This document shows, in pieces, positions 51,562-60,424 of a DNA stretch of 64,000 nucleotides. Positions within the stretch are counted from its first letter, which is position 1; each line of letters begins with the position of its first letter. Source of the DNA: Streptomyces griseoviridis. GTDB lineage: Bacteria > Actinomycetota > Actinomycetes > Streptomycetales > Streptomycetaceae. The stretch is from contig NZ_CP029078.1 in assembly GCF_005222485.1 (NCBI RefSeq), forward strand, positions 8,743,501 to 8,807,500. The letters run 5' to 3'. The translations under genes and the position numbers were made by a program. The notes under the pieces were generated by a model. It was not told the origin of the DNA, searched no databases, and worked only from the letters and a program-made list of their open reading frames with translations.

Positions 51562-52644
51562 TCAGACGTCCTGCCGCTCCCGCTCGTGCAGGGCCCGCGC
51601 GACGGCGTCACGGACCCGGGTCTCCTCGCGCTCGGCGGCGCGGGAGCGGGCGCGGCGGCGCAACAGGAAGGCGGCGGTCGCGGCGGCGAGCAGGCACAGC
51701 ACCGCGAGGACGAGGGTCCAGGGCACGGCCCAGCCGGTGACGGTGGCCTCGACGGGCCGCAGGGACGTGGTGGAACCGGCCGCGTCGGTGATCGCCGGGG
51801 TGACCGTGGCGGTGGCGGTCAGCCGCAGCGCGGGCGTGACGCCGTGGACGGGTACCGTCACCGTCCAGCGCTCGCCCGGCAGCAGCTCGGGCGCCGCGGC
51901 GATGGTGCCCGCGTCGGTGCGCAGGGTGCCGAAGGGACCGGTGAGGGTGACCTGTTGGGCGGCGGAGAGCAGGGCGTTGCCGGTGTTGTGGAGGGTGTAG
52001 GTGACGGTGGCGTCGCCCTGGCCGAAGGGGTTGGCGGTGCTGTGGTAGTCGATGTGCGGCCGCTCGACGGCGAGGGTGGGGCGCAGGGGGCCGCTGACGC
52101 GCAGCTTGACGCGGATGCCGAGGCGTCGGTCGACGGCGATGCCCTCGGTGTCGTCGGCCTGCTTGAGGGAGGTGAGGATGCCGCCGACGTGGTCACCGGG
52201 GGTGGCGTTGCGCGGTATGTCGATGGTGAAGGGGACCTCGGCACTCTTCCCCGGGGCGATCAGGACGCTCTCCTTCCGGGCGCGCACCCAGGCGCCGACG
52301 CCCGCGGACTTCTTCTCCCGCGTGAGCAGGTCGAGTTGGCCCTTCTCGGTGGTGTAGCCGTCGGCGGCGTAGACCGTCAGGCGCAGCGGCTCCTCACCGT
52401 GGTTGGCGACGACCATGGCGTCCTCGACATGCCCGCCGGGGTTGACGGCGTGGCTGAAGCTCGACCGGTCCTTCCCGTACCCGTTCGCGGCGGTCCTGAC
52501 CGTCCAGGTGACGTCTCCGCCGGCGGCGCGGGCGGGAGCCCCGGCCGTGCCGGTGAACGCGAGGGCCGCGAGCAGCGTCGCGACGACGGCGCGGGTCAGG
52601 GCGCGGAGGCGGGAGGTGCGGGGGTGCGGTGCGGGTGCGCGCAT
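51562..52644 (-). CDS. Secreted DUF916/WxL-interacting-type cell-surface protein
   Basis: 360-residue protein with signal peptide (cleavage probably after ARA, about residue 40), two immunoglobulin-like domains, the first matching DUF916 (VPFTIDIPRNATPGDHVGGI, the PGDHxGG motif), and a C-terminal membrane anchor (about 305-330) followed by an Arg-rich tail. Such proteins bind peptidoglycan or WxL proteins at the cell surface. ATG at 52644. 70 bp after the phosphatase gene, same direction. Confidence 0.82.
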   Translation of the reverse strand: MRAPAPHPRTSRLRALTRAVVATLLAALAFTGTAGAPARAAGGDVTWTVRTAANGYGKDRSSFSHAVNPGGHVEDAMVVANHGEEPLRLTVYAADGYTTEKGQLDLLTREKKSAGVGAWVRARKESVLIAPGKSAEVPFTIDIPRNATPGDHVGGILTSLKQADDTEGIAVDRRLGIRVKLRVSGPLRPTLAVERPHIDYHSTANPFGQGDATVTYTLHNTGNALLSAAQQVTLTGPFGTLRTDAGTIAAAPELLPGERWTVTVPVHGVTPALRLTATATVTPAITDAAGSTTSLRPVEATVTGWAVPWTLVLAVLCLLAAATAAFLLRRRARSRAAEREETRVRDAVARALHERERQDV

Positions 52645-52714
52645 GGCGGGGTCTCCTGGAGGGACGGGGCAGGCGACCTGACGGCCGCCTGCCCCGCGGG
52701 TGGAACGGGAACGA

Positions 52715-54691
52715 TCAGCTGCTCAGCGCGGTGATCGTGAGGGTGGCGCGGTAGCCGCCCTTCTGGACGCTGTCCGGGATCTTGAGATCCAGGTCGGCGC
52801 CCAGCTTGGCCTTGCCGCGGGCGTGGCCCTGGTCGGCGGAGCCGAGGCCGCGCGAGACGGACAGGCCCTTGCCCTGGTCGTCGTAGCCCGAGGCGACGGA
52901 GGCGCCGGCCTTGGCACCGGCCCCCGCGTCGAGGAGGTACGGCGTCCAGCCGAGGTAGGAGCCGGAGAACGTCTTGGCGGCGTCCTTGAAGTCGCTGACG
53001 TCGGCCGACACCGACCACGGGGAGAGGGTGCGGCGGGTGTCCGAGACGAGGATCGAGTTGATCTTGCCGGTGGCGGTGAAGTGGTCGCCGTCCCGCTCCT
53101 TGGCGGTACCGAGGTCCACCAGGCCGTTGTAGCCGTCGATCGTCCAGCCGAACTCGCCCGGAGCCGGGTTGGGCACGGTGACCTGGAGGGACTGGCCGTC
53201 ACCCTGGTACGGGTGGACGCTCACCTTGTCGACGACCGAGCCGACCGGCTGGCCCGACGCGGTGTTGGAGCACGACATGCCCTGCTCCACCTCGGAGTTG
53301 GGCGCCGCGCAGGTGCCGCTGCGCAGGTTCTCCACGACGAGCTTGTCGTTGCGGACCTGCACCTTGACGTAGCTGCGGACGTGCTCCTGGTTCTGGACCG
53401 AGTTGTACCAGTAGTTCTTCGGGTTCAGCGGGTCGGCGCCGTTGCCCGCGCCGCTGGTGCCGCTGCTGTCGGGCGCCGTGATGTCGTAGTACTTCGAGCC
53501 CGAGGCGGAGTTGGCGGTGACGTACAGGACGCCGCCGGGACCCGGGTAGACGTCGGCCGCGCCCGGCTGCTCGTTCTTGTCGGCCTTCTCGCCGTTCTTG
53601 ACGAGGTAGCTGCGGGAGTAGCTGTGGTCGTGGCCCTGCAGGACGAGGTCGACGCCCAGCTTGGAGAAGGTGGTCGGGAAGTCGACGCGGCGCTTCTTGT
53701 TGTCGCTGTCCTTGGCGTGCGAGGCGGGCGAGTAGATGGAGTGGTGGTAGACCAGCACCTTCCACTTCGCCTCGGAGCCGTGCTGCTCGATGACGTCGCT
53801 GACGTACTTGGTGTGTGCCTCGTCGCCGCCGCCGCCCTGCGTGGTGGCGTAGCTGTTGCTGTTGAGGTCGATGAACAGCACATCCTTGTAGATGTACCAG
53901 TAGTCACCGCCCGAGGTGTTGGAGGCGGGGTTGCCGTTGGAGTAGTACGAGCCCGAGCGGTCCGTGTTGGGCGTCGAGAAGTGCTGCTCGTAGGCCTTGC
54001 CGCCGACGTCGTGGTTGCCGATGGTGGCGGCCCACGGGTACTGGCGCAGCTGGTCGGGGGCGAGGAACGCGTTCCACTGGGACTCGGTGTTCGCCGTCTC
54101 TACCTGGTCGCCGCCCGAGACGAGGAGTTCGGCGTTCGGGTTGGCCTTGGTGGCGACGTCCAGGGTGTCCTGCCAGCCCGCCTGGTCACCCGCGACGTTC
54201 CCGGAGGAGCCGATCTGCGGGTCGCCGAGGAACAGGAAGTCGTAGGCGCCCTCGAAGTCCTGCGTCTTGAAGGCGTACGCGGTCGACCAGTTGCCGTCAC
54301 TGCCGACACGGTAGGAGTACGCGGTGTTCTCCTGGAGGCCGGTGATGGTGGCGTGGCGGTTGTAGCCGCCGCTGGTGGCGATGTTGGCCGCGCCCAGCGC
54401 GTCGAACGTGGCGGCGTCGCCGGGGAACTCGCCGCCGGTGAGCCGGGCGGTGGGAGCGAGCTGGATCTTCTGGGCGGTGTCCGCCGAGGAGTACCAGCTG
54501 ACCGTGCGCTGGGTCTCGTTGGCGCCCACACCGAGGACGATTCCGGAGAGGGTGGCGGTGTCGGCCGCCGCGGCGGGGGACGCGAGTCCGCCGCCGAGGG
54601 CCACGAGCAGGCCCAGGGATGCCGCGGTGGCCGAGGCGGCGGCACGGCGTCGCAGCGGCCCGTGGGCCCCCGCGGGGTTCTTCGATCTCAT
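52715..54691 (-). CDS. Secreted metallophosphoesterase with purple-acid-phosphatase N-terminal domain
   Basis: 658-residue exported phosphatase. Signal peptide ends around SPAAAADTA. A fibronectin-like domain (about 60-160) is followed by the metallophosphatase domain with its five metal motifs: FLGDPQIG, GGDQVE, GNHDVGG, VYHHSIYS and GHDHSYSR. A C-terminal beta-rich domain of about 200 residues follows. ATG at 54691 opens the signal peptide directly; it has no clear ribosome site, and an ATG 22 codons upstream is possible. Phosphate scavenging outside the cell is expected; see the possible PHO box upstream. Confidence 0.9.
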   Translation of the reverse strand: MRSKNPAGAHGPLRRRAAASATAASLGLLVALGGGLASPAAAADTATLSGIVLGVGANETQRTVSWYSSADTAQKIQLAPTARLTGGEFPGDAATFDALGAANIATSGGYNRHATITGLQENTAYSYRVGSDGNWSTAYAFKTQDFEGAYDFLFLGDPQIGSSGNVAGDQAGWQDTLDVATKANPNAELLVSGGDQVETANTESQWNAFLAPDQLRQYPWAATIGNHDVGGKAYEQHFSTPNTDRSGSYYSNGNPASNTSGGDYWYIYKDVLFIDLNSNSYATTQGGGGDEAHTKYVSDVIEQHGSEAKWKVLVYHHSIYSPASHAKDSDNKKRRVDFPTTFSKLGVDLVLQGHDHSYSRSYLVKNGEKADKNEQPGAADVYPGPGGVLYVTANSASGSKYYDITAPDSSGTSGAGNGADPLNPKNYWYNSVQNQEHVRSYVKVQVRNDKLVVENLRSGTCAAPNSEVEQGMSCSNTASGQPVGSVVDKVSVHPYQGDGQSLQVTVPNPAPGEFGWTIDGYNGLVDLGTAKERDGDHFTATGKINSILVSDTRRTLSPWSVSADVSDFKDAAKTFSGSYLGWTPYLLDAGAGAKAGASVASGYDDQGKGLSVSRGLGSADQGHARGKAKLGADLDLKIPDSVQKGGYRATLTITALSS

Positions 54692-54757
54692 GAGGTGTCG
54701 TTTCTTGTGTGTGCACGATGTGTGCGTGCAGTGGAGATCGCCAAGCTTTCGCCGCAA

Positions 54758-54797
54758 GGTGAACTCCAGCTAAATGTGATCTTGGGTGTGGCTGAAC
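54758..54797 (-). promoter_or_regulatory. Possible PHO box upstream of the phosphatase gene
   Basis: On the minus strand GTTCAGC and GTTCACC (complement of 54791-54797 and 54758-54764) lie exactly 33 bp, three 11-bp units, apart. PhoP of Streptomyces binds 11-bp direct repeats with a GTTCACC core, so spacing and sequence fit, though the two middle units are poor. About 70 bp before the phosphatase start codon. Confidence 0.45.
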
Positions 54798-54861
54798 ATG
54801 CAGGTGGCGATGGCTGATTCGCACCCCTGCGGCCGGCCGCACGCATCCGGCGGAGGCCGGT

Positions 54862-56082
54862 TCAGACCTCGAACAGGCGCTGCGCGAACCAGACGAGGCC
54901 CATCGCGGCGACGCCCGCGCAGAGCGCGCCGGTCATCCACAGGCCCGCCCGCGGTGAGCGGCGGCGCACCAGGAGCAGCAGCGGGAACACCACGGCGATG
55001 ACGGCGAGTTGCACCGCCTCGATCCCGACGTTGAAGACCAGCAGCGACCACAGCAGCGTCCAGGACCAGGCCGCCTCGATCCCGAGCGCGCCCGCGAAGC
55101 CGAGGCCGTGCACCAGGCCGAAGCAGAACACCACGGCCAGCCGGAGCCGGCCGGCCCGGTCGAGGCCGAACCGTCCGCCGGTGGGCGCGAGATCGGTGGC
55201 GTGGACGCCGCGTCCGAGGGCCCGCCAGAGGTGCCAGCCGGCCACCACGGCGATGGAGAGCGCGATGACGGGTTCCACGATCCTGGCCGGCACCTCCACC
55301 AGGCCGAGGGCGGCGAGCAGGAACGTCACCGAGTGGGCGAGGGTGAAGCCGGTCGCCGCGAGGACGATCTCGCGCGGTCGCCGTGACCCGGCGATGAGCG
55401 CGAGCAGGAACAGGATGTGGTCGATGCCGCCCAGCAGATGCTCGGCGCCCAGCCGGAAGAACTCCCAGAACCGCGCGGTCCAGGGCTGGGTGACGGAGAA
55501 CGACGGGTGGGCGGAGTCCAGCGCGGCGCTGCCGCTGTGCCCGCCGACCGTGTAGGTGACGATGGTCTTGGTCCCCTTGACGTACCCCTCGGCGTCCGGG
55601 AAGAGAGCGCTGCGGATCTCGTGGTCGCCGCCGCCCTCGCCGTCCGGCGGGCAGGTCCAGTCGAGGGTCAGCAGGGCGTAGGGCACCCCCTCCTCCTCGC
55701 CCATGCGGAAACCGCCGGCCGGCGCGGGGGCGCAGGCGCCGCCGCCGCTGACGGTGAAGCGGCGGGTGACGTAGCCGACGACCGTGTCGCGGTGCGCGTC
55801 CAGGGCCGCGGCCCGGTCGCGGCTGTCCCCGTTCTCGAAGGCGTCGGTTCCGGTGCGGAAGAGGGGGTCGTCCTTGCCGGTGTCGGCGGCCGAGACCACC
55901 AACAGGTCGTACTCCAGTCTCAGTTCGGTGCGCAGGCGTCCGTCGTCGGCGTCGACGACACGCGCGTACACGGTCGAGGAGAAACCGTGGGCCGAGGCCG
56001 ACGGCACCGGACCGAGGAGGGCGAGGAAGAGGGGTACCGCCGCGGCGAGGATGACCAGGAGGCGGCGAACAGGGCGTGACAT
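54862..56082 (-). CDS. HupE/UreJ-like membrane protein with extracytoplasmic domain
   Basis: 406-residue protein. Signal peptide (residues 1-31, ending SASA) then a secreted domain of about 165 residues with two Cys, and a C-terminal half of six or seven helices with HupE/UreJ motifs: GIDHILFLLALI, FTLAHSVTFLLA and FGLVHGLGFAG, whose His residues may bind nickel or another metal. ATG at 56082 with AAGGAG. Possibly a metal uptake accessory protein. Divergent from the lipoprotein gene at 56318. Confidence 0.87.
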   Translation of the reverse strand: MSRPVRRLLVILAAAVPLFLALLGPVPSASAHGFSSTVYARVVDADDGRLRTELRLEYDLLVVSAADTGKDDPLFRTGTDAFENGDSRDRAAALDAHRDTVVGYVTRRFTVSGGGACAPAPAGGFRMGEEEGVPYALLTLDWTCPPDGEGGGDHEIRSALFPDAEGYVKGTKTIVTYTVGGHSGSAALDSAHPSFSVTQPWTARFWEFFRLGAEHLLGGIDHILFLLALIAGSRRPREIVLAATGFTLAHSVTFLLAALGLVEVPARIVEPVIALSIAVVAGWHLWRALGRGVHATDLAPTGGRFGLDRAGRLRLAVVFCFGLVHGLGFAGALGIEAAWSWTLLWSLLVFNVGIEAVQLAVIAVVFPLLLLVRRRSPRAGLWMTGALCAGVAAMGLVWFAQRLFEV

Positions 56083-56317
56083 GGGGCTCCTTGGGGTTGC
56101 CCGTGCACCGTGCGGGTCGGGTGTGAACCCACGGCGGCCGTTCGGCGAACCGTGTGGGAACAACTGCTCGATCAAGGTCACAGACGTGGAGATCCCGAAA
56201 AGCGGCGGCGCAGGATGTGAAGGCACCCCCCCTTGCGACGGGCGGCCGGCCGCGTTCCGCCGCCGGCCGCCCGCGCCCGCCGCGTCGTCGCGGCCCACAC
56301 TCCGGAGGACGATCGTC

Positions 56318-56998
56318 TTGCGCCGCCCGCTCCTGGCCGCCGCCGCCCTGTGCGCGGCCACCGCCCTGCTCACCGGATGCGGTTCCGGTGACGACTGGTC
56401 ACGTCCGCACCCGAGCCCCTCCGCCGTCGGCGAGCTGGGCGCCGGGTTCCTCGGCCTCGCCGATCCGTCCGCCTCGCCCGCCCCCGAGGCGACCGTCACC
56501 CCGCGGCCCGGCTCCTGGTCCGGGGTGCGCCCCTCGCGCGGCTACCGGGTGGTGCTCCTCACAGCGGGCACCGACCGGCCCACCAGGACGCTGGTGGCGG
56601 CGGTGCGCGCGTGGGCCGAGCGGGAGGACGTCGAGCTGCGGACCGTGGACGCGGCCGACAGTCCCGATCTGCTCACCGCCGCCGACTCCGCGGTCGCCCT
56701 GCGGGCCGACCTCGTGATCAGCGCGGGCAACGACCTGATCGATCCGCTCGCGACCGTCACCCCGAACCATCTCGCCCAGCAATTCCTGGTGGTGGGCGCG
56801 GAGTTGGCCGAGCCCACGCACAACGTCACCGCCGTCGACTGGACGGGCGCGTCCTTCCGGGGCGAGGGCCTCGGCATGTCGTCGACCTACGCCCCCGCGT
56901 CCTTCACCCCGGCCCGCTGCGCCGCCGCCGTACGGGCCGGCACGGCGGCGGTGCTGTCGGGGCGGACCGGCATCGTGGTGTGGCTGGACACCTTCTAG
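56318..56998 (+). CDS. Lipoprotein resembling BMP-type binding proteins
   Basis: 226-residue lipoprotein. TTG at 56318 is chosen because GGAGG lies nine bases upstream and the signal peptide with lipobox LLTGC begins there. The mature part has a Rossmann-like pattern (YRVVLLTAG, DLVISAGNDLIDPLA, FLVVGAE) as in BMP-family substrate-binding proteins, but is short and ends right after the GIVVWLDTF strand, so it may bind a small ligand without a transporter. Function unknown. Confidence 0.75.
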   Translation: MRRPLLAAAALCAATALLTGCGSGDDWSRPHPSPSAVGELGAGFLGLADPSASPAPEATVTPRPGSWSGVRPSRGYRVVLLTAGTDRPTRTLVAAVRAWAEREDVELRTVDAADSPDLLTAADSAVALRADLVISAGNDLIDPLATVTPNHLAQQFLVVGAELAEPTHNVTAVDWTGASFRGEGLGMSSTYAPASFTPARCAAAVRAGTAAVLSGRTGIVVWLDTF

Positions 56999-57066
56999 CC
57001 CCTCCCGGACGGGCCCGCGCGCCCCCCGTGGCCGTGGACGGCCGTCTCAGAGGGCGAGACGGGGGT

Positions 57067-57096
57067 TTGACATTAGAAGACCTTATGGACGATAAA
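57067..57096 (+). promoter_or_regulatory. Promoter of the DUF1684/ABC importer operon
   Basis: A consensus -35 TTGACA at 57067-57072 stands in an AT-rich island. GATAAA at 57091-57096, 18 bp downstream, is the best -10. If used, transcription starts inside the short frame at 57085. No other strong promoter is seen before the importer genes. Confidence 0.55.
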
Positions 57097-57147
57097 GTGC
57101 ATGCTTTGGCCAGCTACGCACAATCCGTGACGGCCGTGACCTTCTAG
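57085..57147 (+). CDS. Possible 20-codon leader-like ORF
   Basis: Frame MDDKVHALASYAQSVTAVTF with stop TAG, 15 bp before the DUF1684 start, which itself lacks a good ribosome site. Codon use (GAT, AAA, CAT, GCT, TTG, CAA) is unlike the surrounding genes, so it could be chance within an AT-rich promoter or a leader peptide. The -10 box overlaps its start, which counts against translation from that transcript. Confidence 0.25.
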   Translation: MDDKVHALASYAQSVTAVTF

Positions 57148-57162
57148 CCGAATGAGTACGCC

Positions 57163-57891
57163 GTGTCCCAGTCCTACGCCTCGCCGTCCTCCGTCGACCG
57201 GGGGGAGGAGTGGAACACCTGGCGCGCCGGGCGCCGCCGCGCGCTCACCGCGCCGACCGGGAACCTCGCCCTGATCGAGACCCGCTGGCTGCCGGCCGGC
57301 GAGGAGCCCGACCTGGACGCGGCCCGCGCCGGACAGCCCGACACCGTGACCGTCACCACACTGCGCCGCACCGACCTGGTCACCGGCGCCCCCGAGCACG
57401 GCCTGCGCTTCTGGGACGCGGCCGCGCCCGCCGTCCGCCACTTCGAGGACGTCGAGGCCTTCCCGTACGACCCGTCCTGGGTCCTGGAAGCCACCTACAC
57501 GCCGGTGGCCGACGCCCGCCGCATCGCCTTCGAGCACATCCGGGACAACGGCGGCACCCGCGACCTCGTCGTCCCCGGCGACATCGCGCTCACCGTCGAC
57601 GGCCGCGACTACACCCTCAGCGCCTTCGACGACGGCGGCACCCTGCTCCTCGTCTTCGGCGACCCGACCAACGGGGACACCACCTACGGCGCGGGCCGCT
57701 TCCTCTTCGTCCGGCGCACCGACGACGAGAGCCGCGTCGTCCTCGACTTCAACCGCGCCTTCGTGCCGCCCTGCGGATTCTCCGATCAGTACAACTGTCC
57801 GATGCCGCCGCGGCAGAACCGTTTCCACCTGCCCGTGGAGGCAGGCGAGAAGCGACCCGTCTTCCGCGACGGCTTCGACCCGCAGCACTGA
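57163..57891 (+). CDS. DUF1684-family protein
   Basis: 242-residue cytoplasmic protein of the DUF1684 family, recognised from the conserved stretch TYGAGRFLFV, VLDFNRAFVPPCGF and CPMPPRQNRFHLPVEAGEK. Function unknown. GTG at 57163 without a clear ribosome site. It lies 47 bp ahead of the importer genes and is probably co-transcribed with them. Confidence 0.88.
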   Translation: MSQSYASPSSVDRGEEWNTWRAGRRRALTAPTGNLALIETRWLPAGEEPDLDAARAGQPDTVTVTTLRRTDLVTGAPEHGLRFWDAAAPAVRHFEDVEAFPYDPSWVLEATYTPVADARRIAFEHIRDNGGTRDLVVPGDIALTVDGRDYTLSAFDDGGTLLLVFGDPTNGDTTYGAGRFLFVRRTDDESRVVLDFNRAFVPPCGFSDQYNCPMPPRQNRFHLPVEAGEKRPVFRDGFDPQH

Positions 57892-57938
57892 TCGACCCCG
57901 CCGCCTCCCGCACCACCCGCACGAAAGCGCTGGACACC

Positions 57939-59459
57939 ATGAGACTTCCCCGGAACACCCGCTACGCCGTCGCCGCCTCGGCCGCCCTCGCCGTCACCCT
58001 CACCGCCTGCTCGGGCTCCGGCTCGGGCAGCAGCGCCTCCACCGGCACCTGGGACAAGGACGCGACCGTCAACATCGGCTCCCTCTACGAGCCGCAGAAC
58101 CTCGACAACACCGCGGGCGGCGGCCAGGGCGTCACCGAGGCCCTCAACGGGAACGTCTACGAAGGCCTGTTCCGGCTCACCGACGACGGCAAGGTCGAGA
58201 ACCTCCTCGCCAAGGACTACAAGGCGAGCGCCGACGGCCTCACCTACACCTTCACCCTCCGCGACGGCGTCACGTTCCACAGCGGCAAGAAGCTCACCAG
58301 CGCCGACGTCAAGTACAGCCTGGAGAAGGTGCTCGCCGACGACTCGCAGTCCGCCCGCAAGAGCAACCTCGAGGTCGTCAAGGACATCGCCACCCCCGAC
58401 GAGCACACCGTCAAGGTCACGCTCTCGAAGAAGTCGATCTCCTTCGTCTACAACCTCTCCTACGTCTGGATCATCAACTCCCAGGCGAAGAACCTGAAGA
58501 CGGACGAGGACGGCACCGGCCCCTACACCCTCGACAAGTGGACCCGCGGCTCCGCCCTCAGCCTGAACCGCTACGCCGGGTACTGGGGTGACCAGGCGGC
58601 CAACAAGAAGGTCGTCCTCCACTACTTCAAGGACGCCACCGCCCTCAACAACGCCCTGCTGACCAACGCCGTCGACGTGGTCACCAGCGAGCAGTCGCCC
58701 GACGCCCTCGACCAGTTCAAGAGCAACCAGAACTACAAGGTCACCGACGGCGACTCCACCACCAAGCTGCTGCTCGCCTTCAACGACAAGGCGAAGCCCT
58801 TCACCGACGTCAAGGTCCGCCAGGCCGTCTCCGCCGCCATCGACGACAAGAAGCTCCTCGAATCCGTCTGGGGCGGCTACGGCAAGCTCATCGGCTCGAT
58901 GGTGCCGCCCACCGACCCCTGGTACGAGGACCTCACCCAGGTCAACGCCCACGACGTCGCCAAGGCCAAGAAGCTGCTCGCCGAGGCCGGTTACGCCAAG
59001 GGCTTCTCCTTCACCCTCGACACCCCCAACTACGACCCGCACCCCACCGCCGCGACCTTCATCAAGTCGCAGCTCGCCCAGGTCGGCATCACCGTCAAGA
59101 TCAACACGATCACGCCGGACGAGTGGTACACGAAGGTCTACAAGAACCGCGACTTCACGGCCACGCTCCAGGAGCACGTCAACGACCGCGACCTCGTCTG
59201 GTACGGCAACCCCGACTTCTACTGGGGCTACGACAACAAGCAGGTCACCCAGTGGGTCGAACAGGCCGAGGAGGCCTCGACCACCGCCGAGCAGACCGCG
59301 CTGCTGAAGAAGGTCAACCGCAGGACCGCCGAGGACGCGGCCAGCGACTGGCTCTACCTGTACCCGCAGATCGTGGTCGCCAGCAGCAAGCTCTCCGGCT
59401 ACCCGCTCAACGGCCTCAACTCCCAGTTCTACGCCTACGACATCAAGAAGAAGGGCTGA
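57939..59459 (+). CDS. Peptide/nickel-type ABC transporter substrate-binding lipoprotein
   Basis: 506-residue family-5 binding protein. Lipobox LTAC (Cys about 24), then NIGSLYEPQNLD, YEGLFRLTDDGKV and LAKDYKASADGLTYTFTLR, the family-5 signature. Binds oligopeptides, nickel chelates or similar compounds at the cell surface. ATG at 57939. Its stop overlaps the permease start (TGATG). Confidence 0.94.
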   Translation: MRLPRNTRYAVAASAALAVTLTACSGSGSGSSASTGTWDKDATVNIGSLYEPQNLDNTAGGGQGVTEALNGNVYEGLFRLTDDGKVENLLAKDYKASADGLTYTFTLRDGVTFHSGKKLTSADVKYSLEKVLADDSQSARKSNLEVVKDIATPDEHTVKVTLSKKSISFVYNLSYVWIINSQAKNLKTDEDGTGPYTLDKWTRGSALSLNRYAGYWGDQAANKKVVLHYFKDATALNNALLTNAVDVVTSEQSPDALDQFKSNQNYKVTDGDSTTKLLLAFNDKAKPFTDVKVRQAVSAAIDDKKLLESVWGGYGKLIGSMVPPTDPWYEDLTQVNAHDVAKAKKLLAEAGYAKGFSFTLDTPNYDPHPTAATFIKSQLAQVGITVKINTITPDEWYTKVYKNRDFTATLQEHVNDRDLVWYGNPDFYWGYDNKQVTQWVEQAEEASTTAEQTALLKKVNRRTAEDAASDWLYLYPQIVVASSKLSGYPLNGLNSQFYAYDIKKKG

Positions 59460-60424
59460 TGGGGCGCTATCTCCTGCGCCGCCTCGCGTTCCTCCTGGTG
59501 TCGCTGGCCCTGGCGAGCGTGGTGCTGTTCGTGCTGCTGCGCCTGCTGCCGGGCGATCCGGCCAACGCGCTCACCTCGGTGGGCGCGAGCCCGCAGCAGA
59601 TCGCCGCGGCCCGCCACTCCATCGGCTCCGACCGGCCGCTGCCCGAACAGTTCACCCACTGGCTCGGGCAGCTGGCGAGCGGCGACCTCGGCACGTCCTT
59701 CGTCAGCTCGCTGCCGGTGGGCCCCGAGGTCGCCGCCCGCCTGAACGTCACCGTCCCGCTGACGCTGGCCGCGTTCGTCCTGGCCGTCGTCATCGCGGTA
59801 CCCGTCGGGTTCGTGGCCGCCCACAGACGGCACACCTGGTACGGCGCCCTGCTCAGCGGGATCTCCCAACTGGGCATGGCGGTACCGGTGTTCTGGCTCG
59901 GCATGATCCTCATCGCGGTGTTCGCCCTGAACGCGGGCTGGCTGCCGTCCGGCGGGTTCCCGCAGGACGGCTGGTCCGCGCCCGCCGACGCGATCCGCTC
60001 GCTCGTCCTGCCCGTCGTCACCATCGCCCTCGTGATGAGCGCGTCCCTGATCCGCTACGTGCGCTCCGCCGCCCTCGAAGTCCTCGGCAGCGACTACCTG
60101 CGCACCGCCCGCGCGCTGGGCGCCTCCTTCCCCGCCGCCATGGCGCGCCACGGGCTGCGCAACGCCTCCGTCCCGGTGATCTCCGTGCTCGGCATCGAAC
60201 TCGCCTCCACCCTCCTCGGCGCGGTCGTCGTCGAGTCGGTGTTCGCGCTGCCGGGACTCGGCTCGCTCCTCGCCACCGGCATCGCCCAGCACGACTACCC
60301 GGTCGTCCAGGGCGTCCTGTTCGTGTCCACCCTCGCCGTCCTGCTGATCGGCTTCGTCGCCGACCTGGCGCAGCGGATCGTCGACCCCCGGCTGCGCGGC
60401 CGGCTCTCCGGAGGCGCCCGATGA
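59459..60424 (+). CDS. ABC importer permease (DppB-like)
   Basis: 321-residue inner-membrane permease with six helices. N-terminal helix YLLRRLAFLLVSLALASVVL and the LPGDPAN motif are typical for DppB; the EAA-like loop is YLRTARALGASFPAAMARHG. Overlaps the binding-protein gene by 1 bp and the next permease by 4 bp. Confidence 0.94.
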   Translation: MGRYLLRRLAFLLVSLALASVVLFVLLRLLPGDPANALTSVGASPQQIAAARHSIGSDRPLPEQFTHWLGQLASGDLGTSFVSSLPVGPEVAARLNVTVPLTLAAFVLAVVIAVPVGFVAAHRRHTWYGALLSGISQLGMAVPVFWLGMILIAVFALNAGWLPSGGFPQDGWSAPADAIRSLVLPVVTIALVMSASLIRYVRSAALEVLGSDYLRTARALGASFPAAMARHGLRNASVPVISVLGIELASTLLGAVVVESVFALPGLGSLLATGIAQHDYPVVQGVLFVSTLAVLLIGFVADLAQRIVDPRLRGRLSGGAR

